12,921 nt of DNA from the NCBI GenBank assembly GCA_037141235.1, contig JBAXCY010000077.1, forward strand, positions 1-12,921. Direction: 5' to 3'. This DNA is from Bog-756 sp037141235 (GTDB lineage: Bacteria; Actinomycetota; Acidimicrobiia; Acidimicrobiales; RAAP-2). Shown one piece after another: positions 1 through 7,114 of the stretch (its first letter is position 1; each line of letters begins with the position of its first letter). The notes beneath the pieces were generated by a model, which saw nothing but the letters and a program-made list of their open reading frames with translations, had not been told where the DNA came from and ran no database searches. The translations under genes were made by a program, and so were the position numbers.

Positions 1-900
1 GTACGTTGCCCAGGCTGACCAGCAGCAGGCCGTCGCGGAACAGGTCGTATCCAGCGATGGCCACGTTGTCGGTCGATGCCGTCCACTTGGTCGTCACCGA
101 CGTGGTGCTAGCGGCGGTGGCGGTCAGACCGGTCGGCAGTGTTGGCGCGGTGGTGTCGACGACCCAGGTGAATGTGGCTGGGGTCGGGTCGATAACCGCA
201 TTGGCGGTGGCGTAGACGGTGAAGGTGTGGCTTCCGCCGGCCAGTGCGGTGAGCGCTTTGGGGCTGGTACACGCAGCGGCGGCGGCGGTGTCGAGCTTGC
301 AGGTGAAGGTGGCCGGGTTGACGGTCGAGGTGAAGCTGAACGATGCGCTGGTGCTGGCGGTGGGTGTGGTCGGTGATGCCGTGATGGTCGTGTCCGGAGT
401 GGGGAACGGCGTGGTGACCGACACCGCCGTGGTCAGGGCCGAAGTGTTGCCCACCGTGTCCCGGGAGCGCACGGCGTAGGTGTGGGTGCTGCCGGCCACC
501 ACAGCGTTGTCGGTGGAGGTGAGTACGTTGCCCAGGCTGACCAGCAGCAGGCCGTCGCGGAACAGGTCGTATCCAGCAATGGCCACGTTGTCAGTCGATG
601 CCGTCCACTTGGTCGTCACCGAGGTCGAGCTCGCCGCGGTGGCGGTCAGACCCGTCGGCAGTGTTGGGGCGGTGGTGTCGACGACCCAGGTAGCAGTGGC
701 CGGCGAGTTGTCGACTGCCCCAGCGGCAGTGGCATAGACGGAGAAGGTATGGCTACCGGCAGCCAGGCCGCTGTAGGCCTTCGGGGTGGTGCAGGCAGCA
801 GCTGCGGCAGTGTCGAGCTTGCAGGTGAAGGTGGAGCCGCTAATGGTCGAGGTGAAGGAGAAGGTGGCACTGGTGCTGTTGGTGGGTGTGGCTGGTCCAG
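1..900 (-). repeat. 522-bp in-frame tandem repeat encoding the Ig-like/Fn3 module
   Basis: Position 1 aligns with position 523, a period of 522 bp or 174 codons. Over the first 100 bp (1-100 against 523-622) only two mismatches are seen. The Fn3-coding half is therefore almost identical, while the Ig-like half (about 180-400 against 700-920) is clearly more diverged. The copy is incomplete at the left edge and more units may follow outside the window. Confidence 0.85.
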
Positions 901-1048
901 CCGTGATGGTGGTGTTGGGTGCAGGTGCGGGCGCTGCGAACGCAGGCGTCTTCCCGAGTGCAGGGGCAAGGACGGCAGAGACCATGACCACCATGACCAG
1001 ACATATGGCTCTGCCACCTACAAGTCCGCCGCTTCGCTTCCTGCCCAT
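1..1048 (-). CDS. Secreted repeat protein with alternating Ig-like and Fn3-like domains (3' end beyond the window)
   Basis: The reading frame is open from an ATG at 1048 to the left edge (349 codons seen), so the C-terminus is missing. Residues 1-38 are a Sec signal peptide: MGRKR, a hydrophobic run at about 15-30, and likely cleavage after PAFA. Then come an Ig-like unit (about 45-126, with a TFTCKLD Cys and a second Cys ten residues later, ending WVVDTTAPTLP), an Fn3-like unit (about 127-213, TSVTTKWTASTDN, GYDLFRDG, TYAVRSRDTVGN), a second Ig-like unit (219-300) and the start of a second Fn3 unit. The pair repeats every 174 residues. A purine-rich GAAGGGCAGG precedes the start. Such tandem modules usually space out an adhesin or a polysaccharide-active enzyme on the cell surface. 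No catalytic domain is visible here, so the function depends on the unseen part. It lies downstream of a GH99-like gene on the same strand. Confidence 0.85.
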   Translation of the reverse strand, partial: MGRKRSGGLVGGRAICLVMVVMVSAVLAPALGKTPAFAAPAPAPNTTITAGPATPTNSTSATFSFTSTISGSTFTCKLDTAAAAACTTPKAYSGLAAGSHTFSVYATAAGAVDNSPATATWVVDTTAPTLPTGLTATAASSTSVTTKWTASTDNVAIAGYDLFRDGLLLVSLGNVLTSTDNAVVAGSTHTYAVRSRDTVGNTSALTTAVSVTTPFPTPDTTITASPTTPTASTSASFSFTSTVNPATFTCKLDTAAAAACTSPKALTALAGGSHTFTVYATANAVIDPTPATFTWVVDTTAPTLPTGLTATAASTTSVTTKWTASTDNVAIAGYDLFRDGLLLVSLGNV

Positions 1049-1344
1049 CAATCGCCTGCCCTTCAACTTCACACGCCCCTGCATCCCGCAATCCCCGGTC
1101 GCCGATCTGTCCGGTCGACACACGCACCTGCGAGTCCCGACAGTTCCGCCGTCGGATTCCCGAACCAGCCATGGCCCGCTAACTGGGAAAACTGCCCTTC
1201 ACTGAAGAGTCAAGACGCGCCGCCAGGCGTGGTCAAATAATTCCCCAATTTGCAATCAATTCCACACGGACAGCGAATACTTGACCGCGAATAGTGACCA
1301 AAATCGACGAAAGAGTGGAAGCCCAGAAATCACTCCGTCCGGGC
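1049..1344. other. Intergenic region with AT-rich stretch and imperfect direct repeat
   Basis: These 296 bp separate two minus-strand genes. Positions about 1235-1310 are much richer in A+T than the surroundings, as expected of a promoter region for the Ig/Fn3 gene. An imperfect tandem repeat lies at 1273-1286 (GCGAATACTTGACC) and 1287-1299 (GCGAATAGTGACC). A related sequence in the opposite orientation, GGTCAAATAATTCC, is at 1231-1244. No convincing -35/-10 pair, RNA gene or small ORF was found. Confidence 0.4.
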
Positions 1345-2310
1345 TCAGTGGGCCGGAATATCGTTGTGCAGGATGTCGATGTAGCTCCCATATCCAGAGG
1401 TACTCGACCACTCCTGGGCCGACTCCACCGCCGTGCCCTCACCCCACTCGTTGAACGTAGTGACGAGCTGCAGCGGTTCACCCGACGCCACCATGGCTTG
1501 TACGCCGGTGTTCCAGGCCGCCAAGTCGCGGGCCAGCCTGACCTTCTTCTGGTTCGCCTTGTGGAACCCGGGTGAGACGGCGAAGGCGTACCCGGGCTGA
1601 TGGTCGGTGGCCGAGGACGGCGCGTACTGGTGCCAGGAGCTTGGTTGTGCCGAGCAGGAGGTATAGCCGGCGAACACCTTGAGGACGGTATAGAAGCCCT
1701 CGGTCACGTTGGCCTGCTGCCAGCGAATGGCCGTAGGGCACCTGTCGGACCTGCTGGCGTAGACGAAGAGGACCGGCTTGCCTCCGATGGTGAGGTAACT
1801 CGGGTCGGAGGTGTAGTGGGCCTTGATGTAGGCCAGGTCGCTCTGGATCTGAGCCACAGACGGTTTTCCGTAGCCTTCGGGCTCGTAGTAGAGGGCCCAC
1901 TTGAACCCGGTTCCGGCGGCCGCGGCCAGATCCATCGGAACGGCAAGGTCCGTCTGGGATCCTTGGCCCCACCACGAGATGATCCCGGCATCGAGGTGGC
2001 CGTACTGCATGGCCGCGATCTGATGGGCGACCACCGCGGTGTCGGTCGACGAGTAATACCCGTCGCTCGGGTGGTAGCGCGTGAAGGGGTTCATCCTCTG
2101 CTGGTTCCATCCGCCCGGAAACCACGGGTAGTAGAACGAGGCGCGTACGACTGGTGTGGTGGCCTGCGCCGGTGCGGACATGCCGGCCGAGATACCTGTC
2201 GCCGTCGCCACACACAGCCCGGTCGCGGCCACTACCGCCCACCGTCGTGCCGATCGACCAAAGCCCCAGCCCCTGCAGTCAGACCGGATGCCACCCCAGG
2301 ATGCATACAT
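1345..2310 (-). CDS. Secreted GH99-like glycoside hydrolase domain protein, single domain
   Basis: The protein has 321 aa. Residues about 20-50 are an export signal (SARRWAVVAATG, hydrophobic core, APAQA then TTP). The twin Arg could suggest Tat export, but the motif is imperfect. The mature protein is one catalytic-like domain with the block order of GH99/GH71-type (beta/alpha)8 proteins: FYYPWF (59-64), GIISWWG (109-115), WALYYEPEGYG (138-148), GGKPVLFVY (176-184), SPGF (246-249) and TTFNEWGEGT (284-293). E288 and E291 have the Glu-x-x-Glu spacing of the two catalytic glutamates known in bacterial GH99 endo-alpha-mannosidases. The substrate is inferred only as an extracellular alpha-glycan. 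The ATG at 2310 is preceded by weak TAGGCAG inside a small inverted repeat. The gene is divergent from a larger paralogue at 2601. A GH71-type glucanase or a non-catalytic relative is the main alternative. Confidence 0.85.
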   Translation of the reverse strand: MYASWGGIRSDCRGWGFGRSARRWAVVAATGLCVATATGISAGMSAPAQATTPVVRASFYYPWFPGGWNQQRMNPFTRYHPSDGYYSSTDTAVVAHQIAAMQYGHLDAGIISWWGQGSQTDLAVPMDLAAAAGTGFKWALYYEPEGYGKPSVAQIQSDLAYIKAHYTSDPSYLTIGGKPVLFVYASRSDRCPTAIRWQQANVTEGFYTVLKVFAGYTSCSAQPSSWHQYAPSSATDHQPGYAFAVSPGFHKANQKKVRLARDLAAWNTGVQAMVASGEPLQLVTTFNEWGEGTAVESAQEWSSTSGYGSYIDILHNDIPAH

Positions 2311-2600
2311 AGTTGCTGCCTAGCAGCAGGTCCGCGTAGGTGCTCGGGCCTCTGGGTGGATGCCACGCACAGTGACATCTGCTGCCCGTGCCGACTCCCT
2401 CGGCGGCCACGCTGGGTCACCATCTTCACCCCGGCGCTCCGGGGCGCACCCGGGACGCTCGACCAGTCCCGCGCAACTCCGGAACTCCAGGTTGTACTCA
2501 GAAGAGACAAATCTGCTCAAGGTCCGGCCCTCAAGTGCCGAAAGGGCATCGAGGAGCAGGGGCAGGCACCGGGCCGCATCCTGAGCGGAGGATAGGGGCC
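2311..2600. promoter_or_regulatory. Shared divergent promoter region between the two GH99-like genes
   Basis: The two start codons (2310 minus, 2601 plus) face away from each other, so both promoters must lie in these 290 bp unless they are further inside genes. A frame joined to the plus-strand gene remains open back to 2388, but it lacks a ribosome binding site and precedes the signal peptide, so I treat it as non-coding. I cannot pick a reliable -35/-10 pair. Confidence 0.45.
2314..2328 (-). promoter_or_regulatory. Inverted repeat overlapping the weak ribosome binding site of the 2310 gene
   Basis: TGCTGC-CTA-GCAGCA is a perfect 6-bp inverted repeat with a 3-nt loop, ending 3 nt before the minus-strand ATG at 2310. 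In the mRNA the only Shine-Dalgarno-like bases (TAGG) would sit in the loop and the 3' arm of this hairpin. It could limit initiation, but this is inference from position alone. Confidence 0.3.
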
Positions 2601-4523
2601 ATGGAACGGATCACTCGGGTGACAGGTGCAATGAGGCTGGTCCTCGTGACCGTGCTGCTACTAGCCGCTGCACTGTTCGGCGGGCTTCGGGCCGCTGGAA
2701 CACCAGCGGCCCCGCACGCCACGCTGACCAGCACGGCGACGACTACGTCGCCGACTCCGCCACCGATGTACGCCTACTACTACCTGTGGTGGAGTTCGTA
2801 CCACTGGAAGACCACGCTTGGACCCAACTTCCCCTTCAACCAGTCTCCCCTGCCACTGCCAGCAACCCTGGACTCCGCTGGCTGCAGCGCCACCAGCCTC
2901 TATAGCGGAAACATCGAGACCGACACCCCGGCCACCATCTTCACCCAGGACGACGTCGCCCAGATCACCTACGACGTCCAGAGCGCCATCGCCGCCGGGC
3001 TCACCGGGTTCGCCGTGGACTGGAAGGGCACGGGGTTGACCGGCCAGACACCGAAGTCGAACGCTCAGAACAATCGACTCGACATGCTGATCCATGCCGT
3101 CGACCAGGCCCAGGCCGCTGGGCAGAACTTCCATCTGTGGCTGTCCTACGAAGCGTCGGCCACTCCTCTGACCCAGGCCCAGGTCACCGCGGACCTGTCC
3201 TTTCTGACCACCCAGTATGGAAGTGACCCGGCGTTCGACCGGAGCAATGGCGGCAAGCCGGCCTTCATCTGGGTCGGGTCCTACAAGTACACGCTCCCGG
3301 TGATCGCTGCAGTCAGCACCCAGTTCCGGCCGAACTGGTACTTCGTGGGCGGCTACCAGTGGAACTCGTGGAGTGTCTCGGTCGCCCCCTACTTCGACGC
3401 CGACAGCCCGTACTGGTCCAGTCAGGATCCGGTGGCCAACCCCCAGAGCTTCAGCCAGCTGGCTGGCCTGGCGGCCACACTCCGGTCCCAAGGCAAGGCC
3501 TACTTTGCCCCACTAGCCCCCGGGTTCAACCGGCAGCTCAACGGCAGCCCGACCTGTGTGCCACGGAACAACGGGGCCACCCTGAAAGCCCTATATGCCG
3601 GCAATGCCAAGGCGAATCCGCAGGGCTGGCTCCTCATCTCGTGGAACGAGATCACCGAGGGGACCTACATGACCCCCCAACTGCAGCGCTACGGCGGTAC
3701 CTATGGTGGACCTAACGGACTGCTGCACGACCTGATCCAGGGGATGTCATCGTCCACCGGTTCCACTGCCCCACCACCGACGACCAGCACTACGACGGCA
3801 CCGCCGGCCACGACTACGACCACCACGGCCCCTGTGCCGCCGACTACGTTGCCGCCGACCACCACGACCACTGTGCCGCCCTTGGGCACCGCACCCACGC
3901 TCGTCCAGAGTGCCGGGGCCACCGAGACAGCCCCGTCGCCGTTGCTGACCGCCAGTTTTCCGGTGGCCACCGTCCCCGGTCACCTGCTGGTCCTGTCGGC
4001 CAGTGCCTACACCGGCACCACCAACACCATCACCTCGGTCACCGACTCGGCCGGTGGGACGTGGACCAAGATCGGTAGCTACCGCCTCTCGGGTCACTAC
4101 TCCGATGGTGAGCAGTGGTACTCGGCCAACGCCGGGGCAGTGACGTCGGTCACCGCCCACACCGCATCGGCCAGCACCATGGTCCTCTCGGTCCAGGAGT
4201 TCTCGGGGGTGGCAACCACCAATCCACTCGATGTCTCGGTCGGCACGTCCAACACCGGCGCCTCTGCCAACTCAGGCAGTGCGGCGGCATCCACCGGTGA
4301 GCTCGTGATCGGGTTCATGGCGGGACATGCCACCACCCAAGCCATGTCAGTGACCTCTACTGGCTATACCCTCCAACCTCAACTGACGTCGACCGGAGAC
4401 GCCGTGTCGCTGCTCACCGGCTACCGGGTAGCTGGAGCAAGCGGGGCGCAGAGCATGGCCGGGGGCTTCCCTTCATCCATGTACTGGGCTGCCGGCGTGG
4501 TGGTCTTCCACTCCGCCCACTGA
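2601..4523 (+). CDS. Secreted GH99-like protein with Thr/Pro linker and C-terminal beta-rich domain
   Basis: The protein has 640 aa. The ATG at 2601 is chosen because GGAGG (2587-2591) lies nine nt upstream and a signal peptide follows at once (MRLVLVTVLLLAAALFGG, residues 11-28). Residues 56-380 are a GH99/GH71-like catalytic-type domain: MYAYYYLWW (56-64), GFAVDWKG (136-143), FHLWLSYEAS (177-186), GGKPAFIWVGS (217-227), LAPGFNR (305-311) and LISWNEITEGT (345-355). E350 and E353 match the Glu-x-x-Glu pair of GH99 enzymes. Residues about 383-427 are an almost pure Thr/Pro/Ala linker, and 428-640 are a Thr/Ser/Gly-rich, probably beta-sandwich domain of unknown role, perhaps carbohydrate- or wall-binding. 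The likely role is hydrolysis of an extracellular alpha-mannan or alpha-glucan. It is divergent from the smaller paralogue and has different domain architecture. Family assignment is fairly sure; substrate is unknown. Confidence 0.87.
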   Translation: MERITRVTGAMRLVLVTVLLLAAALFGGLRAAGTPAAPHATLTSTATTTSPTPPPMYAYYYLWWSSYHWKTTLGPNFPFNQSPLPLPATLDSAGCSATSLYSGNIETDTPATIFTQDDVAQITYDVQSAIAAGLTGFAVDWKGTGLTGQTPKSNAQNNRLDMLIHAVDQAQAAGQNFHLWLSYEASATPLTQAQVTADLSFLTTQYGSDPAFDRSNGGKPAFIWVGSYKYTLPVIAAVSTQFRPNWYFVGGYQWNSWSVSVAPYFDADSPYWSSQDPVANPQSFSQLAGLAATLRSQGKAYFAPLAPGFNRQLNGSPTCVPRNNGATLKALYAGNAKANPQGWLLISWNEITEGTYMTPQLQRYGGTYGGPNGLLHDLIQGMSSSTGSTAPPPTTSTTTAPPATTTTTTAPVPPTTLPPTTTTTVPPLGTAPTLVQSAGATETAPSPLLTASFPVATVPGHLLVLSASAYTGTTNTITSVTDSAGGTWTKIGSYRLSGHYSDGEQWYSANAGAVTSVTAHTASASTMVLSVQEFSGVATTNPLDVSVGTSNTGASANSGSAAASTGELVIGFMAGHATTQAMSVTSTGYTLQPQLTSTGDAVSLLTGYRVAGASGAQSMAGGFPSSMYWAAGVVVFHSAH

Positions 4524-4621
4524 TGCGGGAGCGTCAATAGCGGCGGCCGTCGATAGGCAGCATCTCCGTGGTGGTCTATGTCAAGGTGGCACTGCACCTA
4601 GAGCGCTACGGAGGAGCATCG

Positions 4622-6163
4622 ATGACGACTGCCCCAGGGGTGGACGGCACTACTACCGGGGGCGCCATCGCGCTCGGGGTACTGAAGCGCCAGGTGACGC
4701 TGATCCCACTGGTCGGCCTCATCTACTTCAGTGTCTCGGGAGGTCCCTACGGCCTCGAAAACGCCATCTCGAGCTCGGGTCCGGGAATGGCCATGGTGCT
4801 AATCATCGTGGTCCCGATCATCTTCGCCATCCCGTGCGCGCTCATGAACGCCGAGTTGGGATCCGCCATCCCCCTCGAAGGTGGCTACTACTACTGGGTC
4901 AAGGTGGCACTGGGGAGTTTCTGGGCGTTCGTCGAAGGGCTCAGTTCCTGGTTCACCTCCTTCCTGGACACCGCCCTCTACCCAGTGCTCTTCGTCGACT
5001 ACCTGGCCACCTGGTTCCCCGGGGTGGCGCGGGGCCAGCACGTTGCGTTCAGCGCCTTCAACGGCGACTTCTCTCTCGACCTGCACTGGGTCATCACCTT
5101 GGCATTCATGATCCCGTTGGCCTATCTCAACGCTCGGGGAGCAAAAGTTGTGGGCGAGACCTCCACGGTCCTCACCGTGGTCATCCTGGCCCCGTTCGTC
5201 GTGCTCACGGGCCTCGGCATGTGGAAGTTGCTGACCGAGCCAGCCATCAACCCCCTCCACCCCTTCGTCCTCCACGGCCAGTCCACGTTCGGTGCCTTCA
5301 GCGCCGGACTGGCCGTCGTCATCTGGAACTACGTCGGGTTCGACTCGATCACCACCGCTAGTGCCGAGATCGACCGGCCCAAGCGGAACTACCCGCTGGC
5401 CCTGGCCATCTGCATCCCGCTCATCGTGGTGTCCTACCTCCTCCCCATGCTGGCATCGCTCGCCTCGGGCCTGCACCACCACGATCCGTCGCTATGGACC
5501 GACGGTGACTTCGCCCTGGCCGGCCAACTGCTGGGTGGGACGTGGCTGAAGGGCTGCATCGTCGTCGGGGCGATGTTCGCTCAGATCGGCCTGTTCTCGT
5601 CGTTGCTCATGTCCGGCTCGCGTATCCCCGCCGTCCTGGCCGCTGATCGGTACCTTCCCTCCGCACTGGCCCGCACCAGCCCCCGATACGGCACCCCGGT
5701 GGTGGCCATCGTGGTCAGCTGCATCATGTTCGCCATCTTCTGCGCCCTCGACTTCATCACTCTGCTGGATGCGGACATCGTGCTGAGCGTGGGCGGACTC
5801 CTCCTTGAGTTCGTGGCCTTCTTGGTGCTGCGGGCCAAGTACCCGCAGATGGACCGCCCCTTCCGGGTGCCCGGAGGCTGGTTCGGGGCCATCCTCATCA
5901 CCTTGCTGCCCGTGGCCGTGGCCGCCGCCATGCTGTGGAGCACGCTGCAGAACGAAGCTGGCGCTTTCTGGATCGGTGCCATCGGATTCGCCCTGGCCGC
6001 CCTCCTCTACTTGCCAGCCAATCGGTGGATCAAGGCGGGCGGGCCGGACGCCGTGGTGGACATCGGGACCGTAGACCTTGGCCCTGGGGTGGACGTCGCC
6101 ATGGTGCTCGAGAACCGCCACGACGACAGGGTTCGTCCCACCACGGCCACTACCGAGGTCTGA
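4622..6163 (+). CDS. APC superfamily transporter, polyamine:H+ symporter (PHS)-like
   Basis: The protein has 513 aa with about 12 hydrophobic segments and a hydrophilic C-terminal tail (about 475-513). The ATG at 4622 is chosen for GGAGGAG at 4610-4616. The in-frame start at 4568 adds a poor N-terminus and no ribosome binding site. The first third resembles the PHS branch of the APC superfamily (TC 2.A.3.12, plant PUT/LAT and trypanosomatid POT1) rather than ordinary bacterial permeases: SVSGGPYGLENAISSSGPG (37-55), IPCALMNAELG (70-80), GGYYYWVKVALGSFWAF (87-103) and DTALYPVLFVDYL (116-128). A second signature, GFDSITTASAEIDRPKR, falls near residue 240. In that family the substrate is putrescine, spermidine or related cations, moved inward with protons. 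Here that is inference, and an amino-acid substrate is the alternative. The stop is followed by a possible hairpin terminator, so it is probably its own transcript. Confidence 0.85.
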   Translation: MTTAPGVDGTTTGGAIALGVLKRQVTLIPLVGLIYFSVSGGPYGLENAISSSGPGMAMVLIIVVPIIFAIPCALMNAELGSAIPLEGGYYYWVKVALGSFWAFVEGLSSWFTSFLDTALYPVLFVDYLATWFPGVARGQHVAFSAFNGDFSLDLHWVITLAFMIPLAYLNARGAKVVGETSTVLTVVILAPFVVLTGLGMWKLLTEPAINPLHPFVLHGQSTFGAFSAGLAVVIWNYVGFDSITTASAEIDRPKRNYPLALAICIPLIVVSYLLPMLASLASGLHHHDPSLWTDGDFALAGQLLGGTWLKGCIVVGAMFAQIGLFSSLLMSGSRIPAVLAADRYLPSALARTSPRYGTPVVAIVVSCIMFAIFCALDFITLLDADIVLSVGGLLLEFVAFLVLRAKYPQMDRPFRVPGGWFGAILITLLPVAVAAAMLWSTLQNEAGAFWIGAIGFALAALLYLPANRWIKAGGPDAVVDIGTVDLGPGVDVAMVLENRHDDRVRPTTATTEV

Positions 6164-6167
6164 TCGC

Positions 6168-6204
6168 CGACGGCGCTGGCTGGCCGCGCACGAGGGGGCC
6201 GTCG
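6168..6204 (+). terminator. Possible hairpin terminator after the PHS-like transporter
   Basis: CGACGGC (6168-6174) and GCCGTCG (6198-6204) are perfectly complementary over 7 bp with a 23-nt GC-rich loop. The hairpin starts five nt after the stop codon. There is no T run, so it would be a non-canonical terminator at best. Confidence 0.3.
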
Positions 6205-6313
6205 CCGCTCGAGCCCGCGTATTCGACCGGGAGCCCGCTGGCGATCCGTGGCAGAATGACTCTTGAGGCTGTCGGGCGGATCCGGCAGTCGAAGCCCAAC
6301 AGGAGGCGTAGGG

Positions 6314-7114
6314 GTGAGCAGCACAGCGCAGATCGTCGGGCGGCGGCAAGCAACAGACGACACACAGGACTCGCCGCCACCTCCCCCTCGGTCGATACCT
6401 GAGCTTCCCCTGGCGTTCGCTGGCGATGTCCTGGTTCCGGCGAGCTCCCCCATTCGACTGCAAACTTGCGATCCTGCTCTTCTGGCATCGCTCGATCTGG
6501 AGCTAGCCGTCCCAGGCCAGCCGCTACTGCTGTTTGCGTTCGACGAGGCCGAGCCACCACTCACCGGGCAGGCATCGATCGACCGTTCCCATCCACCGGC
6601 GCTGGGCAACAGGACCCACCGGGGACTCGCCCCCCTAGCTGCATGGTGCGTGGGCGCCATAGTCCTGGTCGTCACCGTCGTGTGCGGAGTCGCGGCCGTG
6701 CACGAAAACTCGGTAGCGGCCGCATGGCAGTCCGAGTATCAAAAGGCCGTGGCGCAATTGGTCACGGCCCAATCATCGATCGCCTCGTTGAACACTCAGG
6801 TGGCCGCCGTCACCGGACAGATAGGCGGCCTCGACACCCAGGTGGCCGCCCAGTCGACGGCCAAGGAGAAGGCGCTGGATCAGAACTCCGCCCTGAGCCA
6901 GTTGATCGGCCAAGAACAGGCGGTCTCTGCACAGCTCAACACCTGCGTCACCGATCTCCAGAAACTGATCGATACCGTGTCCGGCGACCTGAACAGCGCC
7001 AACTACACCGACCCAGCCGTGGCTCGTGCTTCGCAGTTAGCCTCGTCCGACTGCAGCAAGGCACAGTCGGCCGACCAGGCCCTGCAGTCCGGCCTGAGCG
7101 GTGCCACTGGATGA
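6314..7114 (+). CDS. Single-pass membrane protein with extracellular coiled coil, unknown function
   Basis: The protein has 266 aa. The GTG at 6314 is chosen because a perfect AGGAGG (6301-6306) lies seven nt upstream; a TTG at 6263 in the same frame has no such site. Residues 1-105 are a Pro-rich, probably cytoplasmic region (PPPPPRSIPELP). Residues about 108-129 (APLAAWCVGAIVLVVTVVCG) form one membrane span, and 133-225 are Ala/Gln/Ser-rich with heptad-like spacing and two LxTQVAA units, indicating a coiled coil outside the cell. Two cysteines (C211, C247) flank the end of the coil and may form a disulfide. I do not recognise a family. The last codon overlaps the start of the lipoprotein protease gene (ATGA, 7111-7114), so the two are very probably co-translated, and the coiled coil is a candidate partner, anchor or substrate of the protease. 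Confidence 0.8.
   Translation: MSSTAQIVGRRQATDDTQDSPPPPPRSIPELPLAFAGDVLVPASSPIRLQTCDPALLASLDLELAVPGQPLLLFAFDEAEPPLTGQASIDRSHPPALGNRTHRGLAPLAAWCVGAIVLVVTVVCGVAAVHENSVAAAWQSEYQKAVAQLVTAQSSIASLNTQVAAVTGQIGGLDTQVAAQSTAKEKALDQNSALSQLIGQEQAVSAQLNTCVTDLQKLIDTVSGDLNSANYTDPAVARASQLASSDCSKAQSADQALQSGLSGATG

Noticed and set aside
6..1240. Several plus-strand and alternate minus-strand ORFs over the Ig/Fn3 gene
   Set aside because: They are low-complexity Val/Ala/Gly- or Arg/Pro-rich shadows of the minus-strand frame, which gives a signal peptide and clean domain repeats.
1600..2595. 331-codon plus-strand ORF
   Set aside because: It is antisense to the GH99-like gene and shows no motifs; the minus strand has the full family block order.
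2388..2600. Upstream extension of the larger GH99-like protein
   Set aside because: It has a Pro/Arg-rich sequence with no ribosome binding site and would bury the signal peptide; the ATG at 2601 has GGAGG at good spacing.
6263..6313. TTG start for the coiled-coil protein
   Set aside because: It has no ribosome binding site, whereas the GTG at 6314 has a perfect AGGAGG seven nt upstream.
5492..6675. Long minus-strand ORFs under the PHS-like transporter and coiled-coil gene
   Set aside because: They have atypical His/Gln/Arg-rich composition and are antisense to convincing membrane protein genes.
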